From NCBI GenBank assembly GCA_964023275.1, contig OZ029927.1:1434817-1498816 (forward strand): a stretch of 64,000 nt of DNA, in the 5' to 3' direction. This document shows positions 1 to 10,272 of the stretch, one piece after another; positions within the stretch are counted from its first letter, which is position 1, and the number at the start of each line of letters is the position of its first letter. The notes under the pieces were generated by a model. That model was not told the DNA's origin. It was given only the letters and a program-made list of their open reading frames with translations, and made no database searches. The position numbers and the translations under genes were made by a program. This DNA is from Norana najaformis. Taxonomy: Eukaryota; Annelida; Clitellata; Crassiclitellata; Hormogastridae.

Positions 1-924
1 TGCTATGGTTCCCTCTGCTGCTTTCGTTCTAAATAAACCAGTTGGCTGCAACTCTAGCGAAGAGACCTGCGATCGTTCATAGTTTATTTATGAAAATCTG
101 GGAGTCAACTGAAACTATGGCAAACCTAACGCTTAAATTAGTTTCTGGGGCTCAGGCCAAGCGTACTTATTGAAGTTTACGCCTATCAAAACATCGGTGT
201 CATGCCAAATATCTATGGGAGGTCATTTACAGAGAGGCATCCCTTCTTCATAATTTGGGAGACACGTATCACTGTCCTCTAGGAGTTCGCGTATGTAAGC
301 TTGCTTCGTCTGCGTGTAAATGATAGGCGCAGAAAGCTTTTACGCATTTTTTCAATTTTCGTAAAAGCGCTATAAAATATTCCTGCTCGAAATAAACTGC
401 ACGAGACGAAATCCGTCTGGCAGATGAAACTGGTGCATAAAATGAACGGACGTTTGATCCGTGTTAAATATTTCAGATCGAGACGAAGAATCACCGAATG
501 AAATCCACAAACCAGGTCCCTTGAGAAACTTGAACGACGGTCTAATCTGAACGCTTCTGTTGTAATGTATTATGCTACAACGTACTGTAAATGTAAACGT
601 AAATGTAAATGTCACGAATCATAAGTAGGCCCCCATATGAGGCAGTAATACAGATTTTTTAGACTGTGATGATATACAGTTAAAAATATTTTAATACCAA
701 ATTTGAAAGCTTAAATAAGTAGGCTTATAAGAAAAGTATTCGGGACCAATGGCTGAGCTGTTTCCCATCCTGCTGAAGTTGACTGAGCCTAGAGTTGGGA
801 TGAAACGTTGCACTCTGGTCCAGCGATGAGGAAGATAAGTGACAACATCAAAGTGCCCGCAGCGAAAACACCACTGCTGATTTTAAACATTATGCCTAGG
901 GTAGAGTAAAGTAAAAGTAAAGTA

Positions 925-1195
925 TCCCATATCCCACAAGTGAGACGTAGAGTAGGCGCTCATTTTATTTTCTTGAGGCCCTTGAGCCGGCAATGGACGA
1001 ATCCCAAGGTCCTAAACACGGGGCCAGTGCATCGCAGGACTTGCCTTTTACTTTCCAGTTCCAAACCTACACAAAATTACAGTGTGTGGTGACAGAGACA
1101 TGTTTGCGCCAAAAATTAGCCCATGGTCGTTACACGGAGTCGAACCAGCAACCGCATGATCATTGACTAAACTCGTTACTGATATACCACCGTGT
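925..1195 (-). repeat. tRNA-derived SINE, family B
   Basis: Read on the minus strand, the unit begins with a tRNA-like head: a CACGGTGG start, an A-box-like stretch and a B-box-like GGTTCGACTCCG. It then runs into a body ending near a TATCCCATATCCCAC motif. Similar copies lie at 8548-8850, 20610-20897 and 45770-45995 of this window, which supports an interspersed SINE rather than a functional tRNA. Confidence 0.75.
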
Positions 1196-1454
1196 GCGAC
1201 CTGGGGTTTCTTCACTACAAATCCACAGTAATAGGGTCAGACAGAGACAAGCAGACAGACAAGCAGAAAGATAGATAGATAGACAGGTACACACACAGGC
1301 ACAGCAGAAGTACATAGTAAAACGACAGGAAATGACCCAAATCGATGGCCTCCAACCCCTATAGCCTTAAAGCACTCAAACTGAGTGTTTGTTGCCCAAA
1401 TGTGATTTGGAAAGTGACCTGCCATCGTCTATGGAGTCGGCGAAACATTTCTGA

Positions 1455-1845
1455 GAGAGATGGATGGATGCATGTTTGTATGTGTGTATGTATGTATGTA
1501 TGTATGTGTGTATGTGTGTGTAGTATAAATGTATGTATGTATGTATATATGTATGTAAATGTGTATGCATGTAAATATGCATGTGTTTGTATGTGTGTAT
1601 GTGGATATGTATGTGTGTATGTATGTGTGCAATATGTAAATGTATTTACGAATGTATGTATGTATGTATGTATGCAAATATGTATGTAAGTTTGTTTGTT
1701 TGTATGTATGTGTGTATGTATGTGTGCAATATGTATGTAAATGTATGTACGTATGTATGTATTATGTATGTATGCAAATATGTATGTATGTTTGTTTGTA
1801 TGTATGAGTGTATGTATGTGTGTTCGTGTCCATACATGTACTGTA
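1455..1845. repeat. (TATG)n microsatellite
   Basis: About 390 bp of imperfect TATG/TGTATG repeats. Several frames stay open on both strands only because the repeat lacks stop codons; no coding function is supported. Confidence 0.9.
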
Positions 1846-2194
1846 CGTTTCTGATTGTTTATATATAGCGCCCCTTCTTAAGAAATTCCCAAAAGGCGAT
1901 GAACCAGCAGTCGTTGACCATGAAAAGACTTCGACAGATCAACAGATCCGTCGAGGGCGTCCAAACCAATTGCAGAGTCCTTGAGAAGGCCGTGTTGGTT
2001 CACGAGGCCATTGAACTAGCGCGTGACCCACATCTCCTTGGCAGTAATTCCTGTTTAAGTGTTCGTAAACAGCCTTGTGCTCGTTCCGAATGGTAGCACC
2101 AGCCTGACCTCTTTCCCACAGGGTCAAACTACCTCAATTTACCTAGTCGCATGGAAATGTAAACAAGGGGAAATCGTGACGGACAAGTAAGTGC

Positions 2195-2430
2195 AAATGT
2201 ACACGGTCTTCTATAGCGACCTTATGGCCCTTGACCCTGCTTATTTTTCAATGAATTTATCGGGTGAGATCCTTCACCACCGCTGCCCGTTTGAATGGGC
2301 GCCACGCCATTTAAGGCCCCCGTGTACGGACCGTGCTAGCCCGAGATTTAAATCTCTGAAATGAGCCTCGACCGGGACGCGAACCGGCATCCTCACGTAC
2401 AGAGGCACCTTGACCCGGTAACTAACCAGG
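2195..2430 (-). repeat. tRNA-derived SINE, family D
   Basis: On the minus strand the head resembles a tRNA (GACCTGGTTAGTTACCGGG, then a B-box-like GGTTCGCGTCC). It is followed by a body containing ATCGGGTGAGATCC in reverse sense. Further copies are at 41510-41715 (same strand), 11400-11630 and 56440-56590 (opposite strand). The flanks 1860-2190 and 2430-2740 hold nothing recognisable. Confidence 0.7.
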
Positions 2431-2744
2431 TCAGTAATGCACAAAGACATTATAATCATGATTATCTTCGTCAGCGTTGCGTTTGTCAGATTTTCATAGG
2501 TTTCTGTTTATTTTACTTAGACTTGTATCGTCTGGCTGTCCACCTGCACTACTGGACTTTGGTTCTCGTTGGTCTTGGTCTCGTGACGGGTCTCTTCAAC
2601 AGCGCCGAGACCTTCCTAAGGCAACACCGTCTTCCGGTCAGATGTGGAAAACTTACTCTCATTCTCCTCGCCACAGCAAGTACGTTTCACGATGATTTAT
2701 GTAATTAAATACACAGTGAACATTTTTAATCCGACAGCATACAG

Positions 2745-3110
2745 AGACACATACATACATACATACATACAGACACACCGATACACAGACTCGCAGACAA
2801 ACAAAGATATAAACAGGCAGGCAGACAGACGGACGGACGAAGTGAAGCAAAAGAGAGACGTATTGTCGGAGAGATTCAGAAGCTGATAAGATGATAAGCA
2901 GAGGATTAGAGAGACATGGGATGGAATGAGAAGTAGAGATAGGCCAACGGATGTATGCAGTCTTTCGTAGTCCGAAGAAGAAGGATAGCAGAGGACAAAG
3001 ATAGAGAAATAGTGAAAAAGTTCTCGGAGGTTATAACAGACAGACAAACAAACGCACACAGACAGGCAGACAGGCACAAACACAGACAGACAGACCAAAA
3101 AGTGGTAGGT
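2745..3110. repeat. CATA and CAGA simple repeats
   Basis: Short (CATA)n at 2750-2772 grades into CAGA-rich DNA at 2800-2835 and 3035-3105. Open frames here are repeat artefacts. Confidence 0.8.
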
Positions 3111-3136
3111 TATCGCATTATGCCAAAACACGTATT

Positions 3137-3320
3137 TGTGGGGCACGGTGGCCGATTGGATAGGGCGCTCGGCTTGTAACGCGGAGAGTACGAGTTCGAG
3201 CCTCCCCTGAGACGCTTACTATGTAGGAACCTTGAGCAAGTCCTTAACTCACAGTTGCTCAGCGCCATCAGCTGATGCTAAGTCATTAGATAGCGGCGTT
3301 TAATAAATGCAGAAATAATG
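3137..3320 (+). repeat. tRNA-derived SINE, family A
   Basis: Starts GGGGCACGGTGGCCG with an A-box-like segment, has a B-box-like GAGTTCGAGCC, then a body with TCAGCGCCATCAG and a TTAATAAATGCAG tail. Copies or fragments occur at 15155-15325, 18735-18902, 25795-25895, 26565-26735, 29105-29185 and 42728-42890. It is the most frequent SINE in the window. Confidence 0.8.
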
Positions 3321-3389
3321 AAAAAGGACAAGATGAAAGAGGAAAGGAGCGATGAAGTACGGACAGACGGCCAGAGGCGAATGCACGGC

Positions 3390-3545
3390 TGGTAATCGTA
3401 CTCGTAAACTAGAAATTTCTAAAGCATTACTAAGAAGCTAAACGCAGGGCACGAGCGCTGCGCCAAGTCAGTGGGGTTGTCCAAAGATGCCATGTCAAGA
3501 ACCAAGTCCGGTTGCCAGAAGGTGGTAGGAGATATGGTAGATCTC
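3390..3545 (+). repeat. Interspersed repeat family E
   Basis: Shares the motifs AGTGGGGYTGTCCAAAGATG and CCATGTCAAGAACCAAGTCC with 25640-25790, 50290-50500 and 60825-60955. The class is unclear; it is probably a SINE body or a LINE tail. The stretch 3545-4075 holds nothing else I recognise. Confidence 0.6.
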
Positions 3546-4074
3546 CATTACTGACGGAATACTAAAGATAGGTTGCTCTTCCCATTTCCAGTACGCTGGG
3601 CCTGAGCGACGAACAGTGCCTGGTTCCAGAGCAGACAGACAGGTTGGCACGACCACTTGAGGACACTGATGATTTCGGAAGGCTTCGGATGAAAAGCACC
3701 TCATGTCAACTTTTTGGACTGATGGCCCCACGATGCAGAACGGAGCATCGCAGATGCCTTCGACTAATAATGGAACTATGGCTTCCTTCAGACGAATACC
3801 GCATTCGAAATTAGCCATGTTTTTCACTCGTCACGCACCACTGAACTCAGTCATTCTTCACTCAAGCGATTCAATTATTTTTCATTGAAGTGAAGACGCA
3901 GGGCACCCATACATCAAATCAAGCTATCTTTTTGATGACACCAGTCTAATTCTTTCAATATTAAAGTTTGACCTATATGTATCTCTGTTTTCACGTAAAA
4001 TTCGTTCGCTTTTCATAGTATTTAACCAGAGAGGATATGTGATGTTCTGAAAAACCGTTATATAAACGCTTTGA

Positions 4075-4185
4075 TACATAAATACATACATGCATGCATG
4101 CACGTATACACACAAATACTTGCATACACACATACATGCATACATACATATATACATGCACATATGCATACAAGCATACATACAG
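4075..4185. repeat. (CATA)n microsatellite
   Basis: Imperfect CATA/CATG tetranucleotide repeat. No gene signal nearby. Confidence 0.85.
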
Positions 4186-4604
4186 ATCTACTTGTTTTTC
4201 CTCATTCTTTATCTGACTTGATTTGATATAGCGCCGGTGAAGGAGCTGGCTTTTCTGACGCGCTTTAATGTAGCGCTGAGAAATTTCTAAGGTTTACATT
4301 TAGGTATGTTTATATATTACAGTACTGTCTTTTACCTCTCGATTCCATGCATTACGAACGTCATAAATTAGACGTATGATAAAAGCACCTCTGTCTCTGT
4401 CTTTCTCTGCCCGTGCCGGTGTCTTTCTCTGTTCGTGCCGGTGTCTTTCTCTCTGTTCGTGTCTTTTGACATTAGCCTAGCAACAAAATGTGTATAAAGC
4501 GGACGATTAAGACCCTCAGAAAGACAAGAACAGACAGCGTAGACAGAAAGGAAGGAAGGATGAAGGAGGGGAAGAGGGTAGATGAACGCACGTGGACAAG
4601 ATCG

Positions 4605-4735
4605 TAATCGTAATCTCGAGATTTCTACAGCGCCCAACGAAAGCTAAGTCGCGGGAATCGGCTGAGTCAAAACAAAATCGATAGGCAGTAAGGATTTCTG
4701 TCCAGGTCAAGATCCACAAGTCAGGCAGGCAGACA
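4605..4735 (-). repeat. LINE 3' tail fragment (family C)
   Basis: Carries, in reverse, the tail seen at 5220-5490: CGTAATCTCGAGATTTCTAC followed by an AGCGCCCAACGAAAGC block. This is a short 5'-truncated retrocopy. Upstream, 4380-4465 contains about three tandem units built on GTGCCGGTGTCTTTCTCT. Confidence 0.65.
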
Positions 4736-4869
4736 GCCAACTTTTTGGACTGATGGCATATTCTCTAGAGTGCCGTATTTATCACTTGGTTAGTCACGTG
4801 CAGATTTTTCTCCATAATTGTATTTCGTTCGGACTTGTAATGCGACCTATTATGCGTTCTTGGAGTTAT

Positions 4870-5490
4870 TTATCTCTTTCGCCGGCGTTTTTGAGTGTTT
4901 TGGACGGTGTTCAGACCTTCTTTATCGAAGTCTCGTGTGTCGGCAGTTGACTCGTCCGCCACGAGGGGTCTCAGGTTACTAGCTGGACAATGTCATGCTC
5001 CATTTGGAAAGGCAGAGAGAGTTCTTTGGTTGATGCTGACCATTCTGTTGCTGGGAAACTCTACGATCAATTGGCCGGCTGGTGAAGACTCGTTATCCAT
5101 AAACCCGGTGGCTGAGGGACGTCCAGATTCAGTGCCTTGTACCATCTGCATGGTACTGCATCTGATCCATCATACGAACTCGCCAACACTTCACTTCTTT
5201 CAGTTTCTGCTCTGGTCTTTCACTCAAGACTGAAAACATTTCTTTTCCAAAAATCTTACCCTGATTCTTCCTTTTCCCCTTATCTCTCTTCTCGCTTCAA
5301 TTTCAAACACCATCCACCGTAGCCGTCCGACTGTCTGACTGCCTGACTCTTGAATCTTGACATGGAACCGAATCCTTTTGCCTGTCGATTTTGTTTTGAC
5401 TGAGCGCCTGTGAATAAGCTGGTTCCCGCTGCTTAGCTTTCGTTGGACGCTGTAGAAATCTCGAGATTACGATTACGACTTCTTGGCGTT
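4870..5490 (+). mobile_element. Decayed CR1/L2-type LINE 3' end
   Basis: Near 5200-5310 the plus strand encodes a peptide with the pattern SRLKTFLFQKSY, typical of the end of CR1/L2-type reverse-transcriptase ORFs. It is followed by a 3' UTR ending in AAATCTCGAGATTACGATTA. Upstream frames are broken. The same tail recurs at 29680-29915 and, reversed, at 30738-30945. It is non-functional. Confidence 0.65.
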
Positions 5491-5744
5491 GGGGTTCATG
5501 TGTTGCGAGCCTCGTCTCCTGGCGTTGCTCGTCTTCTTCGATGCTGCGTAGTTCGGGAACTCTGAGCATAGTGGTGTCTACTGTGAGCTCTGGATGGGAA
5601 TCCATCGGTTGGGCTCAGCGTGTCCGAGGGAGCTTGCCAGTGGTGACTCTTCCACTTATCTGAACACTGTTTGATTACTGATTACTTTTTTTGTTAACTA
5701 CTTTAATTGAACATCACAGGCCTACTTGAAAGCGCTATAGTAAT

Positions 5745-5870
<126 letters not shown>

Positions 5871-6322
5871 CAGTCATGCATACATACATTTTATATAGGT
5901 ACACATAGATAGATACACAGAAATAAATAAATAAATTCATACATACATACATACATACATACTAGAAGAAGATTGGTAGATAGAGAAACGCAGAAATAGA
6001 GGCAGAGAAAGACAGATAATATCAGAGATAGAAATGAAGGAAGGAAGGAGATAGAAAGGTACCAGAGGTGAGACGGTAGAGACAGTGAGAGGGAATGGGA
6101 TGTATACAGAGACACTGAGAAAGAGACAAACACAGAGACAAGAGAGAGCAGGAATAGCGTCGAGAGCAGGGCGCCCCTCTTGCTTATATACTGGCGCCCC
6201 TCAGACCAGACCCGTGCACGGTGGACTACCAGAACGTGGCGCCCCTCTGGAAATACCCTTGCCTCTCGCCTTTCCTCCCCAAGCAACAATCCTGGATCCG
6301 TCACTGGCGGAGTAAAGAAAGG

Positions 6323-6346
6323 GAGTGTGTGTGTGTGTATGTGTGT

Positions 6347-6421
<75 letters not shown>
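6323..6421. repeat. (GT)n microsatellite
   Basis: Nearly 100 bp of almost pure GT. The HTHTHT and VCVCVC open frames across it are artefacts. Positions 6430-7090 hold nothing recognisable except a GAAA-rich patch at 7015-7065. Confidence 0.95.
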
Positions 6422-6422
<1 letters not shown>

Positions 6423-7094
6423 TCTAGATAAATACAGCGATAGAGATAGAGAGCGGAGTGGATGAGGGAGGGAGAGAATGGACGGGACAGGAAGCAAGAC
6501 AAGTAGGCAGACAAAACAAATATTAATTCTTGTCATCTGAGGTTGCGCTTTTAATGGATGGCTTTCTGTGTTTGTTTTGCTAATGCTGTTTGGATGAACC
6601 TTAAATCTATCCGACAGTCTGTATCTGTGCCTGTATGTGCGCATACGTCTCCCTGTATGCGTGAATTGCATCGTATTATATTCTATGGGATTTTCTATGT
6701 CGTGTCTTACACCAGTCACGTGTTAGGTCCTCAATCTCCTTTTCATCTTTCGCTGCCGACGCCAACGGATCGATTCACTGAACAGCGTTACGACTCAATA
6801 GCAGTCGAACATCCATTACAAGCCTGACTTGAAAACAATAAACCGATCAATACATACGTGCCCCACGGCCGTCCATTCGGTAACGCGCTGGGTTCATACT
6901 CCAACGATTAAAGTCTGCTGGGTTGTCTGCGTGTAACAACCCTGGATAAATTGTTTGCGCGCACTTGCCTCGAGCCTCATTCAGATTTAGTGACTGCGCG
7001 TAATAATTGCAATTAAGAAAGAAAGGAAGAAAGAAAGAAGGAATGAAGGAATGAAAGAAAGAAAAATCTATAAGATAGATAGGCAGATAGATAG

Positions 7095-7450
7095 ATAGTT
7101 TTGGTGACAGCACGAGCGACAGCATTCTGGATAGCTTGAAGGCGGTTTATTTGGGCGGAGTCTATATGCAAGAAGTGAATTGCAGTAGTCTAGTTTAGCA
7201 TGGACTACGAATGTGGCGATAGATTTGGGTTTGAAGTCAAGCACTGAGCACAGAGGGGGAAATGAGTGACATGATAGGAGAACCTGAGGCTTTGGTCGAA
7301 GATTACACGTGAAATGGAAACAAATGTGCGGGTAAATGCAGAGTCCAGGGAAATGGTCTGAGGGAGATAGAGAAGTTGGAAATTGTCTTGTGATGGTCAC
7401 GCAGGCAATATAAGTATGAATTAGGCTTAAGGTGGATTCAAGCAAAATAG
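7095..7450 (-). mobile_element. Decayed LINE reverse-transcriptase fragment
   Basis: The minus-strand translation contains a KLDYCNSLLAYRL-like peptide followed by a proline-rich NKPPS segment. This is the region after the catalytic core in CR1/L2-type LINE polymerases. Frames are interrupted, so this is a fossil copy. Confidence 0.6.
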
Positions 7451-7644
7451 ATTAGATGTCGTTTAGGAGGAGATTTAGGTAACCACATGATCTACAGAGG
7501 CGGTTGAATAGTTCAGAGAGAAAGCGCCAACCGTCCCTTCCCATGCCTACAGTTAAATCCGCCACCGATAGTATATTGTACTATTCTGATATAATTATTG
7601 CAGTTGTATCTGTGCAGTTTTCTGTTAGTTTTCTCTTTTTGTAG

Positions 7645-8048
7645 GTTTTCTGTCAATAGTCGTGGTTGGCGTCGTCGGCCTTAAGTCGAACCAGGACTCT
7701 CCTCCGTTGTTCTCCTCTTTCCCTTCGTTATCCTCTTTGTCCTCCTCCTTCTCTTCCTCTTCCGCCGCCTCCGCCTCCTCCTCCCAAGGCGAAGACGACG
7801 ACGACGACGACATCGAACTCAGCCTCGGCTGGCCCTACGTCGCTCGTCTGCTAAGCATCAGCTTACTCGTTCTCGCCTCTTCGATCGTTGCATACAGATT
7901 GTGTCGGAGAGCCGAGGCCGTACAAGTTGCGGCGGCGGCTTCAGCGGGGGCTACTGCAGGGTCACTCGACTGCATCATAGATGTGAACTCAGTTCGTGAC
8001 GTCTACGACGATTCCGTGGATGAAGTGGAGAACGGATCCCTGCTTTGA
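7645..8048 (+). CDS. Last exon of an unrecognised Ser-rich membrane protein
   Basis: A pyrimidine-rich tract and TAG acceptor (7642-7644) lead into an open frame of about 133 codons ending in TGA at 8046. Two AATAAA polyadenylation signals follow at 8077 and 8089, as expected of a terminal exon. The peptide has a short hydrophobic start (FLSIVVVGVVGL), then a run of about 35 mostly Ser/Pro residues, an acidic EDDDDDDIE patch, one clear membrane segment (WPYVARLLSISLLVLASSIV) followed by Arg/Cys, and a polar tail of about 50 residues. Base composition is GC-richer than the surroundings, consistent with coding DNA. No family was recognised and no upstream exon was found, so the N-terminus is missing from this model. 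Confidence 0.45.
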
Positions 8049-8409
8049 ATAATTATCTGCCTATCTTAGACTTTAAAATAAAGCCTAAAATAAACACGCC
8101 TAAGCCACCGAGCCACCGACCTGCTTAGCTACTGAAGTTCCAGATTTGATATTCAGGAAGCAGTCTGTTTTAATTTACTCCTTATACAGTATGAAGGATA
8201 CAGAAGACTAAAAACTTTCCTTCCCTTCATATATTTTGACCGGACTCACACGGAATTTAGCATGCATGATTTTGCTTATCAGCGACTGATGTCTTGAGCA
8301 TTTATTGCAGTGGCGCTATAGAAGTTCTCAGACTATTCTATTATATAAGAACTCGGTTTACATTAAAAGCAACCACTCATCGCAGCAACCACAGGAGTTC
8401 TTCATTCAA

Positions 8410-8545
8410 TACACAGATGCTTGCCCATACATACGTGTATGCATGCATGCATACAAAAATACATACATACATATCCTTGCAGATTCAGACAGACGGGCAG
8501 ACAGACACAGATATAATACATATAATTCATGTATCCAGGCATACA
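8410..8545. repeat. CATA/CAGA microsatellite
   Basis: Short impure tetranucleotide repeats directly before a SINE copy. Confidence 0.7.
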
Positions 8546-8547
8546 TA

Positions 8548-8850
8548 GTAAAGTATCATATATAGCCCACAAGTGAAACGTAGGGGAGGCGCTAGTTCCC
8601 TTTGCTTTAGGCCTTTGAGTCCACAATGAACGGACCCCAAAGTCCTAGATACGGGTCCAGTGCATCGTAGGATTTGCTGATTACTTCCCAGCTTAGGCCG
8701 TTACCAAATTATAGGGGGGGGGGGGGCTACCGCTTGGTGACAGAGGCACGGTGTGCGCAAGAAACTTGTCCATCGTCGTTACACGGAGTCGAACCCTCAA
8801 CCGCTTGATCATTGACCAAACGCGTTAACGATAGACCACCGTGTCTCACT
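8548..8850 (-). repeat. tRNA-derived SINE, family B
   Basis: Same layout as 925-1195, ending with ATAGACCACCGTG, the complement of the tRNA-like head. A run of about 14 G at 8714-8727 interrupts the body. Confidence 0.75.
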
Positions 8851-9940
8851 GGCCCGCACAGGCATACCTAGAAACATGCATAGAAACATACATATTGCAT
8901 ACTTACACGCGTACATTCATATATACATACATACATACTCCGCGCATGCTCGGAGCAAACGTGGACCAGCCACTTAGATCAATTACGGTTTTGCATCATC
9001 CTTTCGCGGCTATGTGATCATTAACATTAACCCACCTTCGAGTTTGCAACACATACGATGCGTGTACACATGTATAGCAACGTACACGGCCCTTGCGTGC
9101 TTGAAGCTCTTTGATTTGCGCTTCATGAATTTCACACATAAATAATAAAAATTCCCACGGCTTATTAAATTTCTTAAAACTTCAAAAAAACAGTTGTCCC
9201 TGATTTCTTAGCGTCCTCAGTTGTGACATTAAACAATAGCGATTTATAAATTTATTAAATGAATGGACGTGAGAAACATGCATTTACATTCGCTAGGTGG
9301 CAGACCAGTTTCTATAAATGTACGTTAAATGTCCAAATTACATTCGCTAGATGGCGATGGTGAGAAATAAAATGTCCATAAACGACAAAATCCGTTCTAA
9401 GTCAATTTTACGCTGCACGTGTTTTTCACGATTTCGACAAATTTCATAGAAAATAACACTCGATATGGACTTACGGCTTACGGAAGACATCCAGCGTCAT
9501 CAGAGAACAATAATCCATGACATGATAGGAGAACGACGTTTACACGATACATTGACCGACTGTTAAGCTATCTCTACACGTGTCTAAGCTCGACTGCCAA
9601 ACACGTCGAAATATCTCGCCGAAAACGACTTCAAACATTTGACATTTTCGGAAGTTTCGATCTTTGCGTTGTAACTTGGTGGAACTGATCCAGGACTCGA
9701 AACTACGTCCGCTTTAGAAAACCGAGTATACCTTACACCAACGTTTTACATTTTCATCTGCCCTTAGTGGAATAATGTTTTGGAACCGGACTTTGCTCGT
9801 CATATGGCATCTTTGACAACTCCTCTGACATACGGTCGCTATATAAAACCGATACATTTACATTTACCCTGCGCTTAGCTTCCACGTGGCGCTTTAGAAA
9901 CTTTCAACATTACGATTCAGCCTTTTGCAGATATATTTAT

Positions 9941-9954
9941 GTCGCCATGGCAAC
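9941..9954 (+). promoter_or_regulatory. RFX / X-box motif upstream of the HEATR4-like gene
   Basis: The sequence GTCGCCATGGCAAC fits the X-box consensus (GTNRCC, short spacer, RGYAAC) perfectly and is nearly a full inverted repeat. It lies about 330 bp upstream of the chosen start codon at 10273, inside otherwise gene-free DNA (8950-10170). X-boxes bind RFX factors that drive ciliary genes in animals. That this copy is used is inference. Confidence 0.6.
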
Positions 9955-10272
9955 ACTCGTGGTGACATTTTAAAATGGCGGACACCTAAACTCTGATTTA
10001 ATTATGTCTAATTGTCTACATTTGGTGCCAATGTTTTGAATCTATTTTACATGAAACGGATAAAAAAAAATAATGTCAAGAAGAAGATTATTTGCAGTTT
10101 GTTATAGTCAATTAATTTGCAATGTGCGATTTGCTTTCGGCTTAAGTAGTGTCCAGTAGTTCGCGTATTTGTTGCGGTGTTTTATTATCTTGTTTGGTGC
10201 CAAACGACTTTAGATTTGTTGTCTTTGCTCAAGGATTTTGCCAACTTGATAATAACTAAATCGATTGCTACA

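Noticed and set aside
1345-1868. Open frames on both strands rich in Cys/Met/Val/Tyr or His/Thr/Tyr
   Set aside because: They translate the (TATG)n microsatellite; both strands open at once is typical of simple repeats.
3137-3210. Possible tRNA gene
   Set aside because: A- and B-box-like words are present but the cloverleaf is degenerate and the unit recurs with a common body, so it is a SINE head. The same applies to the family B and D heads.
5891-6719. Minus-strand frames up to 207 codons
   Set aside because: Mostly His-Thr repeats from (GT)n and GA-rich DNA; no domain.
9838-9856. TATA-like CTATATAAAA upstream of the HEATR4-like gene
   Set aside because: It lies in the phrase GGTCGCTATA...ACATTTACAT that recurs in family D repeat tails (for example near 52540), so it is better explained as repeat sequence.
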